From Bolinopsis microptera (Eukaryota > Ctenophora > Tentaculata > Lobata > Bolinopsidae), in contig NC_087077.1 in assembly GCF_026151205.1 (NCBI RefSeq), positions 558,001-622,000 of the forward strand: DNA of 64,000 nt, given 5' to 3'. A program made the translations under genes and the position numbers. Under the pieces are notes generated by a model. It was not told the DNA's origin. It searched no databases and saw only the letters and a list, made by a program, of their open reading frames with translations. Shown one piece after another: positions 47,601 through 57,100 of this stretch (the stretch's first letter is position 1; the number at the start of each line of letters is the position of its first letter).

Positions 47601-49465
47601 GTAACAGCCCTGTAACAGCACTGTAACAGCACTGTAACAGCACTGTAACAGCACTGTAACAGCACTGTAACAACACTGTAACAGCCCTGTAACAGCACTG
47701 TAACAGCACTGTAACAGCCCTATCCCCCAGTGCCTATGGAGTACCTGTCCCTATTCGCTGATGTGCCAGGACTCCGAGTCTGGTACGATGTCAGCACTGG
47801 ACTCTTCTACGCTGCTACTGCTGTGCTCTGGCTCCTATTTGTCGGGGAGCACAGAATGGTAGGGGTTAAACATTGTTATTTTTTATTAATCCTGTATTTT
47901 CTTATTTTTACACAGGATGGTAGGGGTTAAACATTGTTATCTTTTATTAATCCTGTATTTTCTTATTTTTACACAGGATGGTAGGGGTTAAACATTGTTA
48001 TCTTTTATTAATCCTGTATTTTCTTATTTTTACACAGGATGGTAGGGGTTAAACATTGTTATCTTTTATTAATCCTGTATTTTCTTATTTTTACACAGGA
48101 TGGTAGGGGTTAAACATTGTTATCTTTTATTAATCCTGTATTTTCTTATTTTGTCGGGGAGCACAGGATGGTAGGGGTTAAACATTGTTATTTTTTATTA
48201 ATGCTGTATTTTCTTATTTTTTGGTCGTGCTTCTTAAGGAATAAAAAATGCAGCCCATAGTTTCTTTTAGTAGGCACAAACTCGACACATATATTTGTTC
48301 ACTATCTAGTTAACGTAACCAACGTTACAATTTAATTGGACTGATTAGTAAATAGTTCCTCTCCTAGGATCTGGATCAAAGAAACAAATTCTCAAACTAT
48401 TGGAAAGAGATAACAGCAATCAGTGTGTGCGCGTCTGTCATGTTCTTATTCGATGTGATTGAGAGAGGACTACAAATAGCGGACCCTTTTCATTCGATCT
48501 GGTCCACTGTGATGGGGGAAAATACCGCCAGAACTCTACTGATAGTGTCAGCTGGGTGTGCTGGGTTTTACCTTCTCGTTCTTATCTATCTGATGATTAG
48601 AGCTGTAATCAGCATGAGCAGGAAAAGAGCGAGCTTGGTAGGTGGAGATTAAAATATGGAGAATATTCTCTTTTATACCGGAGCTTACTTACGGAATGTT
48701 CTGTGAAGTTTATCCTTTCGAATAAATGTCTAAACGAAGAGCAATTTTTCAATCCTGGAAATTTCTATGCGAATGGTTCACCAATTACTTGATTTAACTG
48801 TTAATTGATAACAGGTGAACGTTGGTCGAGTAAGACAGATGTACTACGAGGGGTTGATAACTAGGTTTAAAGTAATGGTCTACGGAACAGCAGCGTGTGG
48901 GATCCTAACAGTCGTCATGTTCATCATGATTAACCTCAATGAAATGTACTACAAGTGGGGCAGAACAGAGAAAACTATCGAGATTAGCAGTAAGTTTGTC
49001 ATTGTGGTTGCTATGGTAGCCAATACAAATGTAGTTGTCATGGTAACTAACATGGTCATGGTTAATTTCATGGTAACCTGTCATGGTAACTAACACAATT
49101 CCCTTTTTTTACAGGTGGTTTTTTAGTTGGTATTGCTGGTCTGTGGAATTTGTATGTTTTGAACATTCTTCTTCTGTACGCTCCAACATCATCCGCCTCA
49201 CAGGCTACAGGTTTTTACTGTTTATAGAATTATTTGGGTTATTTTGTCTTTTATCGCTTTAAATATTTAACTTTAAATTGCGAAACTACAGTAGTAGTTA
49301 TAGTTATTAAAAATATGGTTACAGCTAAGATGGTCACCAGTGGTTATATAATCAAGTTGCCTGTACCCATATTTTGCAGATGAGTACGAGACTGTGGAAA
49401 TGAGTGAGGTTAACCCTGGAGGTCCAGATGCACTCACTACACTCACCAAACCTAGTGCAGACTAG
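32629..49465 (+). CDS. WLS: Wntless (WLS/Evi/GPR177), complete, 12 exons
   Basis: Multipass carrier that escorts lipidated Wnt proteins from ER/Golgi to the cell surface. Exons: 32629-32734, 32888-33003, 33251-33413, 33682-33821, 34895-35029, 45463-45602, 46737-46777, 47731-47858, 48368-48637, 48815-48989, 49115-49210, 49380-49465. Every junction is GT-AG and in phase; 531 residues against 541 in human. Residues 14-33 are the first membrane helix; a lumenal domain follows (YTMSRWFQWMITVLQI), then the multi-helix region with IHQNGGFTKVWVAQK, FYAATAVLWLLFVGEH, FSNYWKEITAISVCA, FDVIERGLQIADPFHSIW, VRQMYYEGLITRFK and GIAGLWNLYVLNILLLYAP. The C-terminus is acidic and lacks an obvious vertebrate-like tail. 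Intron 5 is 10.4 kb and hosts a whole GPCR gene on the other strand. Donors of exons 4 and 8 are embedded in tandem arrays, and the stop-codon region is duplicated. Confidence 0.97.
32815..32838. repeat. Perfect 24-bp palindrome in WLS intron 1
   Basis: TCTGACTAGTG and its exact complement separated by AA. One of several perfect short hairpins in this window. Confidence 0.9.
33803..34733. repeat. Minisatellite (about 31-bp unit, about 30 copies) carrying the WLS exon 4 end and donor
   Basis: Unit: GTAGATAAGGAATATGAT then GTGAGT then AGAGGG(G/A). The first copy is the genuine last 18 coding bases of exon 4 (ending 33821) followed by its 5' splice site; the rest fills the intron. GAT before GTGAGT is kept in nearly all copies (one has GTCAGT, one GTGATT). 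Spacer length and bases vary (GGGG, GGGGG, GGAC). Confidence 0.97.
35376..35477 (+). CDS. Candidate cysteine-rich micropeptide (33 aa)
   Basis: ATG to TAA, 33 residues, of which 10 are Cys: MCCVDCGKACFRGIG at the start and KVVCCCICGGD at the end. It lies in WLS intron 5 on the same strand, 347 bases after exon 5. It contains no duplication of neighbouring sequence. I do not recognise the family; the spacing of single and tandem Cys could suit a palmitoylated or metal-binding peptide. A chance open frame is possible at this length, though the Cys content is far above chance for an AT-rich intron. Confidence 0.35.
   Translation: MCCVDCGKACFRGIGNCFKGMCKVVCCCICGGD
36440..37865 (-). CDS. Rhodopsin-like G-protein-coupled receptor nested in WLS intron 5 (3 exons)
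   Basis: Exons: 37865-37646, 37443-37314, 37025-36440; phase-consistent, 311 residues. Seven hydrophobic segments. TM1 has the conserved Asn (GSLLNIAVI), TM2 the Leu/Asp pair (LNMAVADLL), a Cys before TM3 (IVCRATP), a DRI version of the DRY box (ITVDRIIAVV), four Cys plus others in extracellular loop 2 (SSCCHFQRCDPPESC), a Pro-containing TM6 (LSWMPFF), and a TM7 with DPCLH in place of NPxxY. N-terminus is short with one Asn-glycosylation site (NVT). Ligand unknown; many invertebrate orphan receptors look like this. The exon 2 donor GTCAGG was chosen because only it keeps TM3-ICL2 in frame. It lies opposite in strand to its host gene. Confidence 0.87.
37111..37232. repeat. Three-copy 41-bp tandem repeat in GPCR intron 2
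   Basis: GTGAGAAATGGATTTGATTT repeats at 37111, 37152 and 37193, with AATCTGTAGTC between. It does not reach either exon. Confidence 0.93.
39403..41408. repeat. 2-kb minisatellite, 31-bp unit, about 65 copies, with higher-order structure
   Basis: Unit: ACACTGATAGTGGGTGGAGC plus AACAACATGT(A). Variants (GGTGAC, AGTAAC, AGTATAAGCAAC, TGAAAC, GACACAGATAG) recur in the same order: the AGTATAAGCAAC plus CACAGATAG pair is found near 39942 and again near 40673, 731 bp apart. All minus-strand long frames here are repeat artefacts. WLS intron 5, away from exons. Confidence 0.97.
41725..42388. repeat. Minisatellite, 32-bp unit, about 21 near-identical copies
   Basis: Unit: ACAAACCTGGCATCTCCAGT then AACCTGCATCTT. 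Only one internal substitution seen (AGTATCC near 42054), so the array is very homogeneous and probably young. Confidence 0.97.
42389..45462. other. Remainder of WLS intron 5
   Basis: AT-rich. It contains a two-copy duplication of about 63 bp at 43738-43858 (CGCCTCAAGGCTGTAGTGCA in both copies) and a short AAGCAACCATG/AAGTAACCATG triplet near 44750. I see no gene. Confidence 0.55.
46183..46547 (+). mobile_element. tRNA-derived SINE, about 365 bp with A tail
   Basis: Begins with a tRNA-like head: A box TAGTGGCTCAGTTGGTTAAT and B box GGTTCGATTCCC. A central domain contains CCACTCAGCCAAATAC and GTGTGAGGGTTAAATGAGG, shared with the minus-strand copy near 23000. The 3' end is an A run of 11 bases. 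It lies in WLS intron 6. I could not confirm a target duplication. Confidence 0.88.
47222..47719. repeat. 11-bp tandem array (about 45 copies) abutting the WLS exon 8 acceptor
   Basis: Unit CACTGTAACAG with CCCTGTAACAG variants and one inverted-base copy near 47338 (GTTACAG). It ends 11 bases before the exon that starts at 47731, so it replaces the region where branch point and pyrimidine tract should be; only CCCTATCCCCCAG remains. Confidence 0.96.
47855..48225. repeat. 61-bp tandem repeat (6 copies) containing the WLS exon 8 donor
   Basis: GATG followed by GTAGGGGTTAAACATTG recurs at exactly 61-bp steps from the genuine donor at 47859 (47920, 47981, 48042, 48103) plus a last copy. Each unit also ends with CTTATTTTTACACAG, an acceptor-like tract, directly before GATG. 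The last copy instead has TTGTCGGGGAGCACAG, which is exon 8 sequence, so a longer piece of exon was copied there. Confidence 0.95.
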
Positions 49466-49503
49466 ATGCACTCACTACACTCACCAAACCTAGTGCAGAC
49501 TAG
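49426..49503 (+). repeat. 38-bp duplication of the WLS C-terminal codons and stop
   Basis: AGATGCACTCACTACACTCA through GCAGACT occurs twice in tandem; the first copy encodes the last residues and the TAG at 49463, the second lies in the 3' UTR and repeats the TAG. Confidence 0.93.
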
Positions 49504-49939
49504 AGGAGATTTGAACTGCTCACTAGAGTTAGCGCAGACTAGTGGCCATTCTGGATTACTCACTAAACCTAGCGCTATATTTCTAGGTCAAGACTTACCT
49601 TTAGACATTCAATAGATTTATGTACAAAATCATTGCAGCGATCGAGCAGACTTAAATTTTTAAATACAGCTAGAATTTAATAGACAGATTTTATATGAAG
49701 CTTTTACATTTTTAGGTGCTCTTTCCTTAGTGATTGAGTAAGATTCCTTAAGTGATATGGGGAAAATTTCCGTTAAACCCATACTAGAGTCGAAGGGAAA
49801 GAATTCGATTGATATCGATTGAAGTTATGAAGTGAAGGAATTTGTCACCGAAACTTTTAGAAAATATTTCCCGGGAGTTAACGAATTTATGATTATATCG
49901 ACAAATACTTTTAATTATCAAATTTATCGAACAATGTTT

Positions 49940-49945
49940 AATAAA
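49940..49945 (+). terminator. Candidate WLS poly(A) signal
   Basis: AATAAA 475 bases after the WLS stop codon on the sense strand. Confidence 0.5.
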
Positions 49946-51111
49946 GTTTTACAATGATTCATCTCCATCTTTATTCTTTCTCTCATTTACTTTTTATTTT
50001 ATTCAAACTGAATAATCTGAGAATTGAGATTCCCAGTTTTTATCGTTATCATATTGAACACTGTTTACAATTAGTTTATGACAGTTTATAGCAACTATTA
50101 CTAGAACATAAAATATTGAAGAACTAGGAATTTCTATTTATTTGTTGACATGTTTTATTTACAGATTTATTAAATCCTTTAAAAGAGTTTATATTAACTT
50201 TATTGTACATTGTACACCCAGATTAGATTTATCATTATATACTAGCCCTGTATCATTTATAAGATTTGACATTTAATTGGCAATATGTCAATATCAATCA
50301 ATGTTTACCATTTTGTGTCAATGATCAATCACTATTCAAAAGAGTTTTAATTTGTGCCAATCATGAAGTCACAGATGCCTCGCAAAAGGTCTACTTGGCA
50401 CTAAAAACGTAACACGCGAATAAGTTTTTGCGATAGTATCGGCGCAACATATACGCGCGTTACGTTAAATTTCGCGCGCCGTTTTGGCTAAACCACATGA
50501 AAATAGGCATAAAACATGTGGTCGGCATTTGGACGGCACATCGAAATGAAATTAAGAGTTAGACCCGGAAGCCATAATATAGCAATCTCTTAGGTTTTTG
50601 TTGAATAGAGACGGAAGACCCTCTGATATTTTGATTGCGCTGAACCTTGATACAGTTCATATGTGAACGACCCCTAATGATATCATAACACATTAATGAA
50701 ATACTCCATTGCTGATTCAAAATTATAAATCAAATTAATTACAGTGATACAAATTACTATACACTATTATAGCAAGGAGGTATTTAACTGCGTAGGCAGA
50801 GAACAATAACTATCCTTTGAGTACATATTGAAAACGATCGATAAAATTTGAAGAAAAAGATCAATTCAATAATCCAAAAGCTGATAACGTTAATACTTTA
50901 TTTATGCTAAAAGAGACTAAAAATCAAATTAGAATTTCAACAATTTCATAAATATTCGATCAAGTATAAAAAAAGTTCCTGAAGTTACGAAAAAACGTAT
51001 TTATCTGAAATGGGTTCCAACAGCTGTGCGCTTTTTACAAATAAATTAACACAACAACGATATTATAAAATTATTACTCAAAGAGAAAATCCTGAATAGT
51101 AAAATGGTAAT
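49946..51111. other. Spacer between convergent WLS and ammonium transporter genes
   Basis: AT-rich. At 50657-50674 is a single right end of the GGGGTCGTTCACATA element family (CATATGTGAACGACCCC followed by TAA); no matching left end was found. A minus-strand AATAAA at 50902-50897 could serve the transporter. No gene seen. Confidence 0.5.
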
Positions 51112-54100
51112 TCAGCAGGTCCCATCCCCATGAGGCATCCCAATTCTAGGACTGGCATGTTTGACGTCATTGAACAGTTTTGATCTACGACTCTTCATGT
51201 CATTATTGTAGGCCGGTCCCTCAAATTCAACAATATCTACTCCGTGTCTTTCACTCTCAACCTTTATTCTGAGTATCTGAAATTTTCATGTCATAAAAAA
51301 GAGTATTGAGTTTCATGTGAATGTGAATGTTATGAGTATAAGTCTTTAAAAAGTGACTCAGCACTGAAAACAAATTAATCAGTACATTTTGAGATAATAC
51401 TCAAGGTCAACACTTTAATTTTGGTTCAAGGTTTAAAGTTTGAGGTGTCCAGTTTTAAGTCTAAATTTTAAAACACTCTCTCTCTTTAAATTTGACTAAA
51501 GTGTTTAAAAGTTACAGAAAGGTAGTGCTACATACCTTGCATTGTCTGAGAATGAAGCAAGTGGGAGTAACGATAGCAGTAACGTAGATTATTGTCAGAA
51601 GTGTCAACAACACGTTACTACCTAGGTACTTCCATCCTTCACTGCATCCTGTGAATACACCACACGATTTGTACGCATACTTCAACCTTAGGGAAGATAT
51701 AACTCGTCAGATTAATTTATCTGGGAGACTTTTTTAGTGAGAGAAGTAAATACCACTTTTAAAAACTTTAACTTGAAAAAGTTTCTGAATGCTGTAACAT
51801 ACCCCTCGTCAGTGTTTAAGACTGTTTCAGCGAATAAAGGAGCACTGAGAGCACTCCAGACACCACATCCTAAGTGTACCGCCACAGCATCCACTACATC
51901 ATCAATCCTGAACCTCCTCATTAGCTTTGACACGACCATCACTATCACACCTCCCAGCGATCCTATCACAATGCCTGCATAATGCATATATGCATATATG
52001 AGTTTTATTCAAATGTTTAACAATTCTTGACAACAACAAAAAGTAAAAAAGCTTGTTTTACATTTATAATTTTTATCCTGACTGTCTAAGAAAAGTTTAA
52101 AAGTAAAAAAACAGTATAGAACATTGACAAGAGCTACAGCACTGACCAAAGTAGGGTTTGATGACAGAGCAGCCGCTAGTACTGCATACTAGTCCGGCTA
52201 AGATACCGTTACACAGGTCGCCCGGCTCCGGCAACTTCCTGCAGGTTTGGAATTTAGTTTATAAAGTTGATAAAGCTTATACAGTGGAGCTGATTTTAGA
52301 TTTCTATTCAGAGCAGTTTTGAAACTCAATCAAAATAAAGTTTCAGTGACATGATGAGAAGATTACAAACTTTCTGAGGCCAACGGACAGGGCGAGGTAA
52401 GTAGCCCCACTAGAAGCTGCGCAGATTGTTGTGTAAGCTGCTATATTTCCCATTAGAGATTCGTTACTTGCCGCTGTAAATATAATGTGATCGCTTTAGA
52501 ATATAATATTAGAAGTAATTATAAGAAAATAGTTATCAGGGAACCACAAATTATAAACATGCCTGTCCTCGTAGTAATAGTAAGTGGTGATCACAAGTAC
52601 TGCGCCAGTATGAATTATAACTCTTCCTCACGATACATCGAGCAAGCAATTAATATTGAGAAATATAACCGATCATTCTAAGTAAAGAAACTGACCGGCT
52701 AAGATAGCAGGTCCAGCGTTGAAGGCGTACCAACTAAACCACAGAACGAACATACCGAACACGATGAACGATTGGTTTTGTTTCGGCAAATCTTTCCTGG
52801 AATGTTGTGGGGATCAATAAATGTGATATAAAATTCCACAAAAATATCGAATATAAGAACAAAAACGAAACTTGAAGACTACAAAATAAAAATAAATTGT
52901 ATTACAACAAATATTTAACCGCCTATTCTTGTTAGTTAACTGAGTTTCTATTAAATCCCCTTGTCTCATTTATTGAATTATTTATCTATTGAGACATTCT
53001 TAATGATGATTTTAAATGCGGCCCAACCCCTTTATATTACAACTTATGATATATCATAAGTCGTACTATAAAGATATATATACACCCCATGGCCCATATA
53101 TATATATATCATCTCTCCAAAATTCCAAATGTTACAATCATTGAATTGCCTGCTTAATGGACAATAGGTAAGCTATGGATTTAATGATATACCAAAGATA
53201 ATCGTTTGGAAGAGAGGTAAGGATCGACGCCGAGCTCAGCTTCAAAAAGTGAATATTCATAAAGTATAACAGACTAACAGAGCACTTGTTCTATAAAATG
53301 GCACATTTTCCTTTCATCTATATCTTGTTAACCAGACTATATTCTACAAGATCTTTAGCCCTACATTATTTGCCAGTGGCATGGTTTCCCAGAGGTTGCC
53401 ACACTACTCGGGGGATCGAGCAGCCCTATTGGTTACATTATAGCTGAACAAATTCTGGTTGGACTATAGTGTTGTCACGTGGGTTGACGGAGAACCAAGA
53501 GAACTCAAAGCAGTAGATAGAGGATATCTCAATAGGTTGCCGGTTTATGTGTGTAATACAGTAGAGAGCTGGGACTTGAGCTATCGTTCCATCATTCATG
53601 ATACACGAGGCGGCCTTCGTGGACTCTCACTCGGTCCTTAACATTTAACCAAATAATAATTCGTTTATTTTTTTAATTGGTTGGCACATCAATATCATGA
53701 TATGATACATAAATGTTCATGTACCAGGAATTATTGTTCTTACGATAACAAACTTTACATTTTCTCTTTCACAGGAACATTTAGCAATGTTAATGTTTCT
53801 CTTTGTTTCTTTTAGCTTCGTCCCCTCACTACATACTGGTTAGTGGTACACATTTATCGTTATCTTTTCAATTCATTAGTTTTTACTGTCGATAACGTTC
53901 ACGGAAAAAAAAACGAAATCACGTCATGGTTCATAAACATGGGTTATGATAACTACATGCTCTAAAACGTTTCTTGGAATTCCTCGGATGCTGCATGAAC
54001 ATTTTATAGGTGCAAAATTTAAGCTCAATAGTCGAGTTTAGTCACTTAATAAGTTTAATTACTTATTACTGGACGAACCACCTCTGTTCTGATTTGCGCT

Positions 54101-57100
54101 GGTTAAACCTTATTTTGACATTTCAGCACTAAGGGAGAGACTAGTTGGTGAAATAATACCAGTCAGTGCTAAACAGTTCAAGACAAAGGAAAATAATGAA
54201 GATGAGTATGCCGCTATATTCTCGTTAGACTTGGACATGGAAACATCGTCTCATGCAGTATCAAAAGGTGTTGACGGCCGGCCCTGGTTTAAGTTAACCT
54301 TTGATCAAGTGCACTGCGTTGAACAAGTGATTAGGTATCCTCTTAAAATAAGTGGTTATACCCTGACCTGGACCTGCTCTGAAACAGAATGCATCTGCTC
54401 AGGTCACAACTACTGTAACAGGTACAACCTCACAGTGTTTACAGAATCTTCTAATGATCTCCATTCAGTATCTAACTGCAAATACGGGGACAGGTTGAAG
54501 ATAGTGAAAATTAGTGGCACCCGTGAGCTGAGCGTGCCTGAGATATCAGTTATCGGGAAAAAAGGTAAGATATTGTTACTTCTAGTAACAATACTACTAG
54601 TTCGTCGTGTTCAGATCAATAAATTAAACCGAGATGACTGTTTACTACAGTTTTTTTCTCCAGACTACAGAATTATAAAACCCCCCATTTCAGTTGATCA
54701 CTCTCCTAAATGTGTCATTCTCAACTCAACATGGAGGAATGTTGTGACGTCACCACAACTACCAGTTGAACAAGGTACAGTGATATCCTTCACTTGTGAT
54801 TTAAACTACGCCAACCATGGAGGAGACGGAGCAACTTGTCAGGAAGGAGTTATCGTCCAAATAGACACGCCTCCTGATTGTCGTGGTGAGTGGGACTATA
54901 AATTTCAAATTTAAGTTGTAAAATTCTTGCTTCAAAATGGGTTTAATTTTGGATTTAAAACGTTTTAGAACTACTCAGTAATGAGCAATTTTTTAATTGA
55001 ACAGTATTCGAGTGAACGGAACCGTTGTGAGGAGAGTAGCTACTTTTGTCATAACGAACGTATGATGATATAAATAATAGGTTTTCATTAACCTCTGGAT
55101 TATTTCAGTTGAAGTATCAAAATATGAAACCTCCAACTCAATATTGAAAGGTTCTGAAAAAGGTTCGTAATTTGTGTTTTGTTAGATCTCAAGAAATGCA
55201 GGAACTGTTTCTTCCTCACGATAGGGCTCGTAACAGTTGAAACAGTTTTTACATAATACTATAAACTAAAATTATTCGTTTCATGGTGAAATAAAGATAC
55301 ACGACATTATTAAGTTTCGCCAATATTTTTAACCATGAAGGAGTTTTTAAGATTTCAGAATGATACTTCACTGGAAAGGACCTGTTGAACGGGTAGCACG
55401 ATTAGTGCAGCTTTCAGAATCAACATTAAACATTAGTCATGTAGTGATGTAGTGAAATGTTGGGAGCGAAGATCAGACCAAATATCTTTGAAAGATATTT
55501 GGTAACTCAGATAACGCCACAGTATATGAATATCTCAGAATTAAATTAATTGCGTGATATTTCCTTATCAAACACTGGTAAACTACCAAAAATAAAATGG
55601 ACATTTTCAAATGAACCAAGACATCCACTCCTGTGATCTAATAAAATTTCACAGAAAGATCCACAGAACTTTGTAATGAAGTTTACTCACACAAAGTTTC
55701 CCTTCCTGTCAAGACGGTGTTGTCGAGGACCGACAAAGAAGCAAGCAACTATAGAACACATTCCTGCACAGGTGTGAACTGCAATACCTCCCGCATCGTC
55801 AAGAACTGGGGCTATCAAACTGTGGGGGACGTTTTATTAGTGCTGGACAGAATTTACAAATTATAACTGAGTTTCAGTTAGTATAGTGAAAAGTTCGAAA
55901 GTATTAAGTTATGTTTACAAAATAGTGCAGTTTTCAAGTCTCAATATTGTTAACTGTTCAACTTAAAGTTAATGAAAATACCCACCTATTGGGATTAAGA
56001 GCACTAGCCCAGCCAGTAGGACTCCAAATCCAGTGTGTGATAACAGGGTAGAGTAAAGTGGATCCTATGATAGAGTACACTCCGTACGCCACAAGTTGGG
56101 TCCTCTCCGCTATCGCACCAGCTACTATTGTAGCAGCTGTTGCACAATACGACCAATGGTACACCCAACCTATAATTAATTATACGTGAACTCATTTACT
56201 TTTTTAATAATGAAGCCAAAAGCGAAAGTGATAACTTCACAATGTGAAGATCAAAGCAATAACCAAACACCTGCTGTATTATAGTATATTATAGTACCTG
56301 CTGAAGAGTGGTGGATGTCAGAAGCGTTTTGGTTGGAGCTCAGAAAAAAGTTTGTTGATCCAATCAATCCTCCCGATGATGATCCGTCTCCAAATGCAAA
56401 TCCAAAACCTGGGTTTAGAATGCTTTATTCGTATACACTCTACATATAAAACGTGAATGTGATAAAATTTAAAAGCTAATATTATTAACAATCTGATTTC
56501 GCTCTTTTGAGTGGGTCAATCATATAATTGATGTTTTGGGACAAGTGAGAGTCTCCAGACTCTCCACTCAGTTTTAAAAACTGAGTGGAAACTCTCACTT
56601 GTCCCAAAACATCAATTACATTACATAATATCATTGAAACAAAATCAGTTTTTGCCATGAGACCACTTTAGCTGAACTAGCAGGAACCCGTCTAACCCTA
56701 AAGTGGTGTCAAGACTCAAGAGACTAAAATAATTATTACCTATTTAATTCGCGTTTTTGACACCACTTGGGGGTCAAAATTTTGGGCTCTAAAACTCCTA
56801 TTTCTTGGCCAATTTTTTATTTTTTCATGCTGATTTGAAGGCCATTAAAGCATTTGACCCAGTCAAAAAAGTTTCAGTTGTATATCTTTTACGGTTTTTG
56901 CGGAAAGTCGTGTTAAAGTTGATGCCATGGTGTCAGTAAAATGGCACGGAACCATATATATGTACATATATACATATATATATCGTCTCGCTTTATATAT
57001 AGTGAGATGACATCAGCTACATTGCACTTACCAACTGCAAAGTACATGATAGCTGATATGATCATATCTACCATGTTTTTCATCAGGATACTTTTAGTAA

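Noticed and set aside
47175-47709. Repetitive Val/Leu/Gln/Cys-rich frames
   Set aside because: Translation of the 11-bp CACTGTAACAG array.
53459-53641. 60-codon open frame in the transporter intron
   Set aside because: Contains no recognised motif and has no clear splice link to the nested secreted gene; chance frame is as likely.
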